Shown: piece after piece, positions 54,302-63,172 of the stretch
How the letters are laid out: each line of letters begins with the position of its first letter
How positions within the stretch are numbered: the first letter of the stretch is position 1
Assembly (NCBI RefSeq): GCF_007859075.1
Contig: NZ_VOAK01000026.1
Coordinates: 62,001-126,000 of the forward strand
Direction of reading: 5' to 3'
From: Gemmobacter aquaticus
GTDB taxonomy: Bacteria; Pseudomonadota; Alphaproteobacteria; Rhodobacterales; Rhodobacteraceae
DNA: 64,000 nucleotides
Translations under genes and position numbers: made by a program
Notes under the pieces: generated by a model
The model's database searches: none
Seen by the model: the letters and a program-made list of their open reading frames with translations, nothing else
What the model was told of the DNA's origin: nothing

Positions 54302-55323
54302 ACGGTCTCCGTCACCTTGCGCAGATGCGGGGGGGTGTCGGGGTGGAAGCCGCGCCGCCGGGCCAGCGCCTCGATGAAGCCGTAAAAGCCCGCGATCGTG
54401 ACCAGTGGCGCCACCAGCGGATGCAGGTCGGGAACCGATGGCAACCGCGTCGCCCCCGCCACATCGGCCCCCGTGATGAACACATCCGCCCCTTGCGCGA
54501 CCAGCCGTTCGGCAGTGGCCACAAGCTGCGGCAGGGCTGCATCCTCAACCCCAAGCGCAAGAACCGGGAAGCTGGTCTGCACAATGGCCGACGGTCCATG
54601 CAGCACTTCGGCGGCACTATATGCCTCGGCGTGCAGGCCGCAGGTTTCCTTGAACTTCAGCGCAGCCTCGCTGGCAATGGCAAAGCCCGGACCCCGACCC
54701 AGCACATAGGACGACGACGCCCGAACCAGCCGGGCTGATAGCGGCGACCAGTCAAGCGCAATCGCCTTGGCAAACGCCTCTGGCAGATCGGCGACCGCAT
54801 GGCGCAGCTCGTCATCCTCTTGCCATTCTGCCAGAAGCGACAGCCCGGCGAGCACGCTGGTCACAAAGGTTTTGGTCGCGGCGACGCTTTTTTCTTCGCC
54901 CGCCTGCAGTGGCAGGCAATGGGCCGAGGCCTGCGCCATCGGGCTGTCGGCGTGGTTGGTGACGGCGATGGTCAGCGCGCCGCCCGCGCCCGCCGCACTC
55001 ATCATCTCTACGATATCCGGGCTGCGGCCCGATTGCGAAATGCCAAGGCATGCGGCCGGGCCAAGTTTCAGCGGCCGCTTGTAGATTGACGCGACTGATG
55101 GGCCGACCGAGGCCACGGGGATGCCTGCCTCCAGCTCGATTGCATATTTCAGATAGGTCGCGGCATGGTCGGACGATCCGCGCGCCACGGTGACGACAAG
55201 TCCGGGGTCCTTGCGCCGCAATGCGGCCGCAGCCGCAACAACCGCAATGCGCGAACGATCGAGAAAGCGGGCCGCCGCCTCGGGGATTTCGGCCACTTCG
55301 CGGGCCATGTGACTTTCGCTCAT
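54298..55323 (-). CDS. SIS-domain glucosamine-6-phosphate deaminase-like protein (NagB-II), 341 aa
   Basis: Two SIS domains are visible (VTVARGSSDHAATYLKYAIE with GISQSGRSPDIVEM; VLGRGPGFAIASEAALKFKE with AEVLHGP). This is the isomerase half of GlmS without the glutaminase domain, the layout of NagB-II/AgaS deaminases. It likely converts GlcN-6-P to fructose-6-P and ammonia. Context between GntR and nagA supports this over GlmS synthesis. Coupled on both sides by 4-bp overlaps. Confidence 0.9.
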   Translation of the reverse strand: MSESHMAREVAEIPEAAARFLDRSRIAVVAAAAALRRKDPGLVVTVARGSSDHAATYLKYAIELEAGIPVASVGPSVASIYKRPLKLGPAACLGISQSGRSPDIVEMMSAAGAGGALTIAVTNHADSPMAQASAHCLPLQAGEEKSVAATKTFVTSVLAGLSLLAEWQEDDELRHAVADLPEAFAKAIALDWSPLSARLVRASSSYVLGRGPGFAIASEAALKFKETCGLHAEAYSAAEVLHGPSAIVQTSFPVLALGVEDAALPQLVATAERLVAQGADVFITGADVAGATRLPSVPDLHPLVAPLVTIAGFYGFIEALARRRGFHPDTPPHLRKVTETV

Positions 55324-56105
55324 TGCGCTGTCCTTTCGTCGGAACCGGCAGAAGTGGCCGGCGCGAGTTTCAGTTCCACGGCAAAGTCATAGGCATCGCC
55401 GCGATAGAGGGATCGGGTGAACTCGACGACCTTGCCCGAGGGCAGGTAGGAGACACGCTCGATCTTCAGCCCGGCGACGCCGGGGGTGACTTGCAAAAGC
55501 TCGGCATCCCGGGCGCCCAGATTGGCGGCCGAGATGCGCTGAACCGCGCGCACGGGGCGCAGTCCGCGCTGTTCGAGTACCTCGTAAAGAGACCGGCCCA
55601 CGCCCTCGGGGTCAGGCAGGATGCTTGCGGGCAGCGAGGCGCGTTCGATGGCCAGCGGGACGCCGTCGGAACTGCGTACCCGCTCCAGCCGCGCGACCCG
55701 GTCGCCTGCGCCAAGACCAAGCGCCATGACCTCTTCGGGTGCCGGGGCATGCAGGCTGCGCGAGATCCAGTTGCTCTCAACACTGCGGCCGCGGCGCGCC
55801 ATATCTTCGGTGAACGAGGTCAGAAGCGAAAGCGCCTGTTCCAGCCGCTCTACCTTTGGGGCGACAAAGGTGCCCGATCCGCGCCGTTGCACCAGCTGCC
55901 CCGATGCGACCAGCGCCTCGACCCCCTTGCGCACGCTGACACGCGAGAGGCCCGTCAGCGCAGCCATTTCGCGTTCCGGCGGCAGGCTGTCACCGGGGCG
56001 AAGGCGGCCCGATGCGATGGCATCGGCGATGCGGCGGTGAAGCTGCAAATACAGCGGCCCGGCCCCCGGATCGCCAAAGCCTTCGGGGGAGAACAACTCC
56101 TCCAT
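55320..56105 (-). CDS. GntR-family regulator with UTRA domain (NagR-like), 261 aa
   Basis: The winged HTH is GPLYLQLHRRIADAIASGRL, then LPPEREMAALTGLSRVSVRK (residues about 16-62). The C-terminal UTRA domain has ERVRSSDGVPLAIERASLP and ends KVVEFTRSLYRGDAYDFAVE. The start at 56105 follows GGAGGGG and overlaps the kinase stop by one base (TGATG). UTRA regulators of this kind sense amino-sugar phosphates. The two repeat operators at 56965 and 57055 are its probable targets. Confidence 0.92.
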   Translation of the reverse strand: MEELFSPEGFGDPGAGPLYLQLHRRIADAIASGRLRPGDSLPPEREMAALTGLSRVSVRKGVEALVASGQLVQRRGSGTFVAPKVERLEQALSLLTSFTEDMARRGRSVESNWISRSLHAPAPEEVMALGLGAGDRVARLERVRSSDGVPLAIERASLPASILPDPEGVGRSLYEVLEQRGLRPVRAVQRISAANLGARDAELLQVTPGVAGLKIERVSYLPSGKVVEFTRSLYRGDAYDFAVELKLAPATSAGSDERTAQ

Positions 56106-56944
56106 CACAGCCCCTCCGCAAGTTCGCGGGCCATCTGCACGGCGCCGTCGAGCCCCGTTCCCAAAGGCGCCCGCGTCTCCCACCGCGCCGATAGCCGTGC
56201 GGCGTAGTGTGAGGCGAGCCCCCCAAGAAAGACCACGGGCAGGCCGCCACCCTTCTGAAGCACGTCAAGGATCAGGCTGACATCCGCCACCGCCCGATCA
56301 AACAGGCGCTGCGCGGCGGGGTCGTCCTGAGCCACCACGCGCGGGGCAAAGGCCGCGAACTCGACCGGCCGGGCGCGGGTAGCAAAGGCGATCACGCCTT
56401 CGGCCCCACCAAATTCTTCCAGCACGGCTTGCAAGAGGGGGGTCATCGGCGCGAAGCCATCATCCGCGCGTAGCGCCTCGGCCAAGAGCGATCGGCCAAG
56501 GACCGCGCCGCTGCCTTCATCGCCCAGCACAAAGCCGCGACCGCCATATTGCCGCAACGTGCCATCCCGGCTGACTGCGAAGACCGAACCCGTGCCCATC
56601 GCGGCGACGATCCCGTCCTGACGCCCCAGGGCGCCCCGCGCGGCGGTGATGGCGTCGCTGACAATCTCGGCCCGCGCGAAGGGCAGGGCGGCGGCCAGCT
56701 CGCGCGCCACGCCAGAGACATTGGCCCCCGCAAGGCCAAGCGCGGCAACCAGATCGCCCATCGCGGCGCCGGTGCCGGAAAGCGCCTGATTGGTGGCCGC
56801 AAGAATGTTCTGGCGCGCGCCCTCGGTGTCGGTGTTCACATTGGCGGGGCCGGCGGTTCCCTCGCCCAGAATCCGGCCGTGCGCATCGGCAATCGCCGCG
56901 CGGCAACCGGTTCCACCCCCATCGATTCCCAGAAAAAGCACCAT
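56105..56944 (-). CDS. BadF/BadG-type N-acetyl-amino-sugar kinase, 279 aa
   Basis: It begins MVLFLGIDGGGTGCRAAIAD with the phosphate-1 motif DGGGT, and has GLAGANVSGVAR (about 90-101), IVAAMGTGSVFAV and GRGFVLGDEGSGAVLG. These are features of N-acetylglucosamine/N-acetylmuramic-acid kinases of the ASKHA fold. The start at 56944 follows GGGAGTCGCC; the longer frame upstream crosses the operator region. As first gene of the operon, opposite murQ, it may phosphorylate MurNAc and/or GlcNAc at C6 after ABC import. Confidence 0.9.
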   Translation of the reverse strand: MVLFLGIDGGGTGCRAAIADAHGRILGEGTAGPANVNTDTEGARQNILAATNQALSGTGAAMGDLVAALGLAGANVSGVARELAAALPFARAEIVSDAITAARGALGRQDGIVAAMGTGSVFAVSRDGTLRQYGGRGFVLGDEGSGAVLGRSLLAEALRADDGFAPMTPLLQAVLEEFGGAEGVIAFATRARPVEFAAFAPRVVAQDDPAAQRLFDRAVADVSLILDVLQKGGGLPVVFLGGLASHYAARLSARWETRAPLGTGLDGAVQMARELAEGL

Positions 56945-56964
56945 GGCGACTCCCTTTGGCAATA

Positions 56965-56983
56965 CAATACCAAAACAATACCA
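56965..56983 (-). promoter_or_regulatory. GntR/UTRA operator before the kinase gene
   Basis: On the minus strand TGGTATTGTTTTGGTATTG is a tandem TTGGTATTG repeat ending about 20 bp from the kinase ATG. It matches the repeat in front of murQ on the other strand. Expected to be bound by the GntR-type regulator of this operon. Confidence 0.7.
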
Positions 56984-57054
56984 AATGAGAAGAGCAAACT
57001 TTATACGCAGAAAAATATGGTAAAAAGTTGATGCATGAACAACTGTCTTTACAA

Positions 57055-57074
57055 TTGGTATTAGTTTGGTATTG
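57055..57074 (+). promoter_or_regulatory. GntR/UTRA operator before murQ
   Basis: TTGGTATTAGTTTGGTATTG, again a tandem of TTGGTATT, lies about 24 bp before the murQ ATG. Together with the copy at 56965-56983 it gives two head-on operators about 90 bp apart, suited to joint control of both arms of the locus. Confidence 0.7.
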
Positions 57075-57097
57075 TTCTTGCCAGATGGGGGAATCAT

Positions 57098-57979
57098 ATG
57101 ACTGAGCGCAACACAGAGGCACGCCACCCTGCGTCGCAGGGCTTGCACGCAAGGGACGCATCAGTGGTCCTTGGCGCGCTGCTTTCTGCGCAAGTCCAGG
57201 CGATCGAGGCGCTGCGCCCGGCCTTGCCTGCGCTGGAGCGCGCGGCTGATGCCGCTGCTGTGGCGCTGCGGGATGGGGGCAAGCTTGGCTATGCCGGGGC
57301 GGGGAGCTCGGGCCTCATGGCGCTGGCGGATTGTCTGGAGCTGGCGGGCACCTTTGGCCTGCCGGTCGAGCGGACGCCGATGCTTTTTGCCGGTGGGGCC
57401 GCCGCCCTTCTGCACATGCAAGGCAGTGTCGAGGATGACCCGGCCCTGGCGCTGGCCGATCTGGACCGGTCTGGATTGGGGCGCGGCGATATGGTGCTGG
57501 TGCTTTCTGCCTCGGGCTCGACCCCTTATGCGCTGACGACTGCCGAGGCGGCGCGGGCGCGCGGGGTCAAGGTCGCGGGATTTGCGAACGTGGCTGGCTC
57601 GGCGCTTCTGGGTCTGGCCGACATTCCTGTTCTGATCGACACAGGCCCCGAGGTTGTCTCGGGATCGACCCGGATGGGGGCCGCGACGGCGCAGAAGGTG
57701 GCGCTCAACATGCTGTCGGTGCTGGTGGGTATACGACTGGGACATGTGCACGACGGCTATATGGTTAACGTCGTGGCGGATAACGCAAAGCTAGTGGACC
57801 GTGCCGCCCGCATCGTGGCCGCCGTGGCGCAGGTGCCGCGTGGCGCAGCCGAGGCAGCGCTTCAACAGACGCATGGGGCAGTGAAGCCCGCGATCCTTGT
57901 CGCGCGTGGCCATAGCCCGGATGACGCCCATAAGGCGCTGGAACGCACGGGTGGGCATCTCGCTGACCTGATCGACTGA
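57098..57979 (+). CDS. murQ: N-acetylmuramic acid 6-phosphate etherase MurQ, 293 aa
   Basis: SIS-fold etherase with LGYAGAGSSGLMALADCLEL (about 63-82), SGSTPYALTTAE and an intact C-terminal GPEVVSGSTRMGAATAQKVA, then LNMLSVLVGIRLGHV. These are hallmarks of MurQ. It cleaves the lactyl ether of MurNAc-6-P to GlcNAc-6-P and D-lactate. The start at 57098 is preceded by GGGGGAATCAT. It heads the ABC transporter operon, and the product feeds nagA on the opposite strand. Confidence 0.94.
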   Translation: MTERNTEARHPASQGLHARDASVVLGALLSAQVQAIEALRPALPALERAADAAAVALRDGGKLGYAGAGSSGLMALADCLELAGTFGLPVERTPMLFAGGAAALLHMQGSVEDDPALALADLDRSGLGRGDMVLVLSASGSTPYALTTAEAARARGVKVAGFANVAGSALLGLADIPVLIDTGPEVVSGSTRMGAATAQKVALNMLSVLVGIRLGHVHDGYMVNVVADNAKLVDRAARIVAAVAQVPRGAAEAALQQTHGAVKPAILVARGHSPDDAHKALERTGGHLADLID

Positions 57980-58026
57980 ATTTACACCACCGGGCCCGAT
58001 AGAGGCACGCAAACAGGGAGACTGAC

Positions 58027-59277
58027 ATGATCCGAACGATGAAACTTGCGCTGCTCGCCAGCACCGTGCTGTCCGGCGCGGCGATGGCCGAGGATGTCAC
58101 GCTGACGATCGAAAGCTGGCGCAACGACGACCTTGCCATCTGGCAGGAAAAGCTGATCCCGGTGTTCGAGGCGGCCAACCCCGGCATCAAGGTCGTCTTT
58201 GCCCCCTCGGCGCCGGCTGAATACAACGCCGTGCTGAACTCCAAGCTGGATGCGGGTTCGGCGGGCGATCTGGTGACCTGCCGTCCCTTCGACGCCTCGC
58301 TTGACCTGTTCAAGAAGGGCCAGCTTGCCGATCTGACCTCGCTCGCCGCGATGGCAAACTTCTCGGACGTCGCAAAGTCGGCCTGGCAGACCGATGACGC
58401 CGCTTCCACCTTCTGCGTGCCGATGGCTTCGGTGATCCACGGCTTCATCTACAATGCCGACGCCTTTGCCGAACTGGGCATCGAAGTGCCCAAGACCGAG
58501 GCCGAGTTCTTTGCCGCGCTCGACAAGATCAAGGCGGACGGCACCTATATCCCGATGGCGATGGGCACCAACGATCAGTGGGAAGCCGCGACCATGGGCT
58601 ACAACAACATCGGCCCGAACTACTGGAAGGGCGAAGAGGGCCGCAAGGCGCTGATCGCCGGTACCAGCAAGCTGACCGATGAGCAGTGGGTTGCCCCGTT
58701 CCGCCAGCTTGCCAAGTGGAAGGACTATCTGGGCGACGGGTTCGAGGCCCAGACCTATCCCGACAGCCAGAACCTGTTCACGCTGGGACGCGCCGCCATC
58801 TATCCGGCCGGTTCGTGGGAAATCTCGGGCTTCAATACCCAGGCACAGTTCAAGATGGGCGCCTTCCCGCCGCCGGTCGCGGCCGAGGGGGATGAGTGCT
58901 ACATCAGCGACCACACCGACATCGCCATGGGTCTGAACGCGAAATCGGCGCATCCTGAAGAGGCCAAGAAGTTCCTCGAATGGGTCGGCACGGCCGAATT
59001 CGCCAACCTCTATGCCAATGCGCTGCCGGGCTTCTTTGCGCTGAACTCGACCCCGGTGACCATGGAGGACCCGCTGGCCAAGGAGATCGTCGGCTGGCGC
59101 GAGGTCTGCAAGCCCACGATCCGTTCCACCTATCAGGTCCTGTCGCGCGGCACGCCGAACCTGGAAAACGAGACGTGGAATGCCAGTGCCAATGTGATCA
59201 AGGGCACCGAGACGCCTGAAGATGCCGCCAAGCGCCTGCAAGAGGGCCTGGCCAGCTGGTACGAGCCGCAGAAGTAA
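58027..59277 (+). CDS. ABC sugar transporter, periplasmic binding protein, 416 aa
   Basis: The signal peptide MIRTMKLALLASTVLSGAAM ends before AEDVTLTIES. Family 1 extracellular solute-binding protein features follow, with EDVTLTIESWRNDDLAIWQE at the start of domain 1 and the hinge segments LFTLGRAAIYPAGSWEISGF (about 255-274). It likely binds an amino sugar or muropeptide-derived sugar. It is linked to murQ upstream (47 bp) and to the permease genes below. Confidence 0.93.
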   Translation: MIRTMKLALLASTVLSGAAMAEDVTLTIESWRNDDLAIWQEKLIPVFEAANPGIKVVFAPSAPAEYNAVLNSKLDAGSAGDLVTCRPFDASLDLFKKGQLADLTSLAAMANFSDVAKSAWQTDDAASTFCVPMASVIHGFIYNADAFAELGIEVPKTEAEFFAALDKIKADGTYIPMAMGTNDQWEAATMGYNNIGPNYWKGEEGRKALIAGTSKLTDEQWVAPFRQLAKWKDYLGDGFEAQTYPDSQNLFTLGRAAIYPAGSWEISGFNTQAQFKMGAFPPPVAAEGDECYISDHTDIAMGLNAKSAHPEEAKKFLEWVGTAEFANLYANALPGFFALNSTPVTMEDPLAKEIVGWREVCKPTIRSTYQVLSRGTPNLENETWNASANVIKGTETPEDAAKRLQEGLASWYEPQK

Positions 59278-59298
59278 GCGCGGCTTGCCAGACCGGGA

Positions 59299-59321
59299 CC
59301 GGGGGGCAGTCTGCCCCCCGG
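59299..59321 (+). terminator. intercistronic hairpin after the binding-protein gene
   Basis: CCGGGGGGCA, loop GTC, TGCCCCCCGG: a 10-bp perfect stem 21 bp after the binding-protein stop, with no T-run. Such hairpins commonly stabilise the binding-protein mRNA or attenuate the permease genes, giving more binding protein than permease. Confidence 0.65.
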
Positions 59322-59362
59322 AACCCCCCGAAGGTATTTTGACCAGAATGATGGAGGGGACC

Positions 59363-60283
59363 ATGGCGCAGCGGAGAGCCGTTCGCTGGCATATCGCGGT
59401 ATTTTTGGCGCCCGCGGTGCTCGTATATACCGCGCTGATGATCGTGCCGCTGTTTGGCACGCTGAACCTGTCGCTCTTCAACCTGTCCGAGGCAGGGGAG
59501 CGCATGTTCGTGGGGTTGCGCAACTTCGCCACGCTCTTTGGGGACCCCCGCTGGTCCGAAAGTTTCTGGAACGCGCTTGGCAACAACGCCTGGTTCTTTG
59601 TGGTCCATATGCTGGTGCAGAACCCGGTGGGTGTGCTGCTGGCGGCGATCCTGTCCTCTCCGCGGCTGCGGATGGCCGCGTTTTACCGAACGGCGATCTT
59701 TATCCCGACGATCCTCAGCTTTGTCATTGTGGGCTTCGTCTGGAAGCTGATCCTGAGCCCGATCTGGGGTATCGCGCCGGGCATGCTGGATGCGGTGGGG
59801 CTGAAGAGCCTGTTCGCCCCTTGGCTCGGGAAAGAGGAATATGCGCTGACCACGCTTGCGCTTGTGTCGGTCTGGCAGTTCGTGGGCATTCCCATGATGT
59901 TGATCTACGCGGCCCTGCTTTCGATCCCCGACGAGGTGATCGAGGCTGCCGAGATGGATGGCGTGACCGGATGGTCGCAGTTCTGGAAGATCAAGCTGCC
60001 ACTGATCCTGCCCTCGATCGGGATCATCTCGATCCTGACCTTTGTGGGCAACTTCAACGCCTTTGACCTGATCTATGTGAGCCAGGGCGCGCTGGCAGGG
60101 CCGGATTTCGCGACAGATATCCTTGGCACCTTCCTCTACCGCACCTTCTTTGGCTTCCAGCTGCAACTGGGCGACCCCCACATGGGCGCGACAATTGCGA
60201 CGGCGATGTTCGGCATCATCCTTGTCGGCGTCTGCTTCTATCTCTTCGCCATCCAGACGCGGCTGCGCCGCTATCAGTTCTGA
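59363..60283 (+). CDS. ABC sugar transporter permease 1, 306 aa
   Basis: Six transmembrane helices and the EAA loop EVIEAAEMDGVTGWSQFWKI (about residues 192-211), which docks the ATPase. The start at 59363 follows GGAGGGGACC and avoids a disordered upstream extension that includes the hairpin. MalF-type permease. It pairs with the next gene in the membrane. Confidence 0.93.
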   Translation: MAQRRAVRWHIAVFLAPAVLVYTALMIVPLFGTLNLSLFNLSEAGERMFVGLRNFATLFGDPRWSESFWNALGNNAWFFVVHMLVQNPVGVLLAAILSSPRLRMAAFYRTAIFIPTILSFVIVGFVWKLILSPIWGIAPGMLDAVGLKSLFAPWLGKEEYALTTLALVSVWQFVGIPMMLIYAALLSIPDEVIEAAEMDGVTGWSQFWKIKLPLILPSIGIISILTFVGNFNAFDLIYVSQGALAGPDFATDILGTFLYRTFFGFQLQLGDPHMGATIATAMFGIILVGVCFYLFAIQTRLRRYQF

Positions 60284-60292
60284 GGCCCCGCC

Positions 60293-61132
60293 ATGTCCCA
60301 AGCACGTCATTCGCCCGCTCGCAGCATCGCGGCCCATGCGATCCTGATCCTTTACACGGTGATCGCGCTGTTTCCGGTTTTCGTGATCGTCATCAACAGC
60401 TTCAAGTCACGCCGGGCGATTTTTGCCGACCCGTTGGCCTTGCCCACGCCGGGGAACTTCGATCTGGTCGGCTATCAGACCGTTCTGGCCCAGGGCGACT
60501 TCTTCCAGTACTTCCTGAACTCGCTGACTGTGACCGTGGGAAGCCTGTTCTTCGTCCTGCTCTTCGGTGCGATGGCCGCCTTTGCGCTGTCTGAGTATCG
60601 GTTCAAGGGCAATACGCTGATGGGGCTTTATCTGGCGCTCGGGATCATGATCCCGATCCGTCTGGGTACGGTTGCGATCCTTCAGCTGATGGTGGCCTCG
60701 GGGCTGGTGAACACGCTGACGGCGCTTGTGTTGGTCTATACCGCGCAGGGCATCCCGTTGGCCGTCTTCATCCTGTCAGAGTTCATGCGCAGCGTTTCGG
60801 CCGATCTGAAGAATGCAGGAAGGATTGATGGGTTGAGCGAGTACACCATCTTCTTCCGCCTTGTGCTGCCCTTAGTGCGGCCGGCCATGGCGACGGTTGC
60901 GGTGTTTACCATGATCCCGATCTGGAACGACCTGTGGTTTCCGCTGATCCTTGCGCCATCCGAGGCGACCAAGACCGTCACGCTGGGCGCGCAGGTGTTC
61001 ATAGGGCAGTTCGTCACCAACTGGAACGCGGTGCTGGCGGCCCTCTCTCTGGCCATTCTGCCGGTGCTGGTGCTCTATCTCGTCTTCTCGCGGCAGCTGA
61101 TCCGCGGCATTACTGCAGGAGCCGTGAAATGA
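60293..61132 (+). CDS. ABC sugar transporter permease 2, 279 aa
   Basis: MalG-type permease with six helices and an EAA-like loop (SADLKNAGRIDGLSEYTIFF, then RLVLPLVRPAMA, about residues 165-190). It starts 9 bp after permease 1 and its stop overlaps the next gene by four bases (ATGA). Confidence 0.93.
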   Translation: MSQARHSPARSIAAHAILILYTVIALFPVFVIVINSFKSRRAIFADPLALPTPGNFDLVGYQTVLAQGDFFQYFLNSLTVTVGSLFFVLLFGAMAAFALSEYRFKGNTLMGLYLALGIMIPIRLGTVAILQLMVASGLVNTLTALVLVYTAQGIPLAVFILSEFMRSVSADLKNAGRIDGLSEYTIFFRLVLPLVRPAMATVAVFTMIPIWNDLWFPLILAPSEATKTVTLGAQVFIGQFVTNWNAVLAALSLAILPVLVLYLVFSRQLIRGITAGAVK

Positions 61133-62151
61133 TCCGTGTTCTTGTCGCCGGTCTGGGGAATATGGGGCAGAGCCATGCGCTGGCCTATCACAAGGACCCC
61201 AGGTTTCAGATTGTCGGGCTGGTCAACCGCACCGCGCGCGATTTGCCCGAAGAGCTGCAAGTCTATCCGCTTTTCACGGATTACGCGCGGGCATTGGCGG
61301 AAACCACGCCTGATCTGGTGTGCGTCGCGACCTATTCCGACAGCCATGCGGACTATGCCGTGGCCGCGATGGAGGCTGGGGCGCATGTGTTCGTCGAGAA
61401 GCCTTTGGCGACCACCGTGGCCGATGCCGAACGTGTGGTCGAGGCGGCCCGACGACTGAACCGCAAACTGGTGGTTGGGTACATCCTGCGCCACCACCCA
61501 AGCTGGCAGCGGCTGATTGCCGAGGCGCGCACGCTTGGCGGGCCCTATGTGTTCCGGCTGAACCTGAACCAGCAATCCTCGGGGCCGACCTGGGAGGTAC
61601 ACAAGGCGCTGATGCAGACCACGTCGCCCATCGTCGACTGCGGGGTCCATTATGTGGATGTGATGCTGCAGATCACCGATGCCGCGCCGGTGGAGGTGCG
61701 GGGCATGGGGCTGCGTCTGTCGGATGAGATCGCGCCCGACATGTACAACTACGGCCATTTTCAGGTGCTGTTCGAGGACGGCTCCTGCGGCTGGTACGAG
61801 GCAGGCTGGGGGCCGATGATGTCGGACACGGCATTCTTTGTGAAGGATGTCGTCAGCCCTCGCGGCGCCGTGTCGATCCGTATGCCGCAGGACGCGCGGT
61901 CGGATGACATCGACACCCATACAAAGACCTCGACCCTGCGCATCCACCGTGCCGGGATCGGGGATGAAGACCTGTCGATGGCCGACGAGCCCGGCCATCA
62001 GGCACTTTGCGATCGCGAGCAGGCGTTTGTCGCCCAGGCCATCGCCGAGGATATCGACCTTTCCCGTCACATGACCGATGCCGTCCGGTCGCTCGCCATC
62101 TGCCTCGCAGCGGATGAGAGTGTGCGCCGCGGCCAACCCGTTAAACTCTGA
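61129..62151 (+). CDS. Gfo/Idh/MocA-family oxidoreductase, 340 aa
   Basis: The N-terminal NAD(P)-binding fold begins [20 protein letters not shown] with the GLGNMG motif. [20 protein letters not shown] (about 91-110) carries the conserved EKP. The C-terminal domain is intact ([17 protein letters not shown], about 170-186, with the catalytic-type His). Family members oxidise or epimerise sugars and cyclitols. Overlap with the permease and its place before the ATPase imply processing of the imported sugar. Substrate unknown; an anhydro- or oxidised amino sugar is possible. Confidence 0.9.
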   Translation: MIRVLVAGLGNMGQSHALAYHKDPRFQIVGLVNRTARDLPEELQVYPLFTDYARALAETTPDLVCVATYSDSHADYAVAAMEAGAHVFVEKPLATTVADAERVVEAARRLNRKLVVGYILRHHPSWQRLIAEARTLGGPYVFRLNLNQQSSGPTWEVHKALMQTTSPIVDCGVHYVDVMLQITDAAPVEVRGMGLRLSDEIAPDMYNYGHFQVLFEDGSCGWYEAGWGPMMSDTAFFVKDVVSPRGAVSIRMPQDARSDDIDTHTKTSTLRIHRAGIGDEDLSMADEPGHQALCDREQAFVAQAIAEDIDLSRHMTDAVRSLAICLAADESVRRGQPVKL

Positions 62152-62158
62152 GGAACCC

Positions 62159-63157
62159 ATGGGCGCACTGACCCTGACCAATGTCGCCAAATCCTTCGGC
62201 TCGACCGATGTGATCAAGGGCGTCGACCTGCAAGTGAACGATGGCGAATTCTGCGTCTTTGTCGGCCCTTCGGGGTGTGGAAAGTCCACGCTTCTGCGGA
62301 TGATCGCGGGGCTGGAGGATGTCAGCGGCGGCGATGTGAAGATCGACGGCGTGCGGATCAACGACCTGGCGCCCGCCAAGCGCGAAATCGCGATGGTGTT
62401 CCAGAGCTATGCGCTCTACCCGCATCTTTCGGTGCGCGACAACATGGGGCTTGCGCTGAAGCAGGCGGGGGTGCCCAAGGCCGAGATCACGCAGGCGACG
62501 GACAAGGCGGCGGCGATGCTGTCGCTGGGCGCGCTGATGGAACGCCGGCCGGCCGAGCTTTCGGGCGGGCAGCGCCAGCGGGTCGCCATCGGGCGCGCCA
62601 TCGTGCGCACGCCGAAGCTTTTTCTGTTCGACGAGCCGCTCTCGAACCTTGATGCCGCGCTGCGGGTGCAGACCCGGATCGAGATCGCGCGCCTGCACCG
62701 CGAACTGGGCGCCACGATGATCTATGTGACCCATGATCAGGTCGAGGCGATGACGCTGGCCGACAAGATCGTCGTGCTGCGCGCGGGCAAGGTCGAGCAG
62801 GTGGGCCGGCCGATGGATCTGTACAATGACCCCGACAACACCTTTGTTGCAGGCTTCATCGGCAGTCCGCAGATGAACTTCCTCAAGTCCGGCGCGCTCG
62901 GTCTGCAATCGGATACGCTGGGCATCCGCCCTGAACATCTGCGGCTGAGCCGTGGGGCAGGGCAGATCCCGGGTCGTGTCAGCCATGTCGAGAAGTTGGG
63001 CGGCGAGACGCTGGTCTATGTGAACACCGACACCCATGGCCTGCTGACCGTGCGCCTGTTTGGCGAGCATCAGTATGAGGTCGACGAGGCGGTGGGGCTG
63101 GAGATCGACCAGAGCCGCGCCTTCCACTTTGATGCGGCGGGCCAGCGCCTGCGCTGA
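62159..63157 (+). CDS. ABC sugar transporter ATPase (MalK/UgpC type), 332 aa
   Basis: Walker [10 protein letters not shown] (about residues 37-45), Q-loop QSYALYPH, signature LSGGQRQR (about 134-141), Walker B LFLFDEP, H-loop THDQVEAM and a C-terminal TOBE/OB regulatory domain. AGGAACCC precedes the ATG, 7 bp after the oxidoreductase stop. It completes the importer: one binding protein, two permeases and one ATPase. Confidence 0.95.
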   Translation: MGALTLTNVAKSFGSTDVIKGVDLQVNDGEFCVFVGPSGCGKSTLLRMIAGLEDVSGGDVKIDGVRINDLAPAKREIAMVFQSYALYPHLSVRDNMGLALKQAGVPKAEITQATDKAAAMLSLGALMERRPAELSGGQRQRVAIGRAIVRTPKLFLFDEPLSNLDAALRVQTRIEIARLHRELGATMIYVTHDQVEAMTLADKIVVLRAGKVEQVGRPMDLYNDPDNTFVAGFIGSPQMNFLKSGALGLQSDTLGIRPEHLRLSRGAGQIPGRVSHVEKLGGETLVYVNTDTHGLLTVRLFGEHQYEVDEAVGLEIDQSRAFHFDAAGQRLR

Positions 63158-63172
63158 CCGCGGCGGCAGCGC

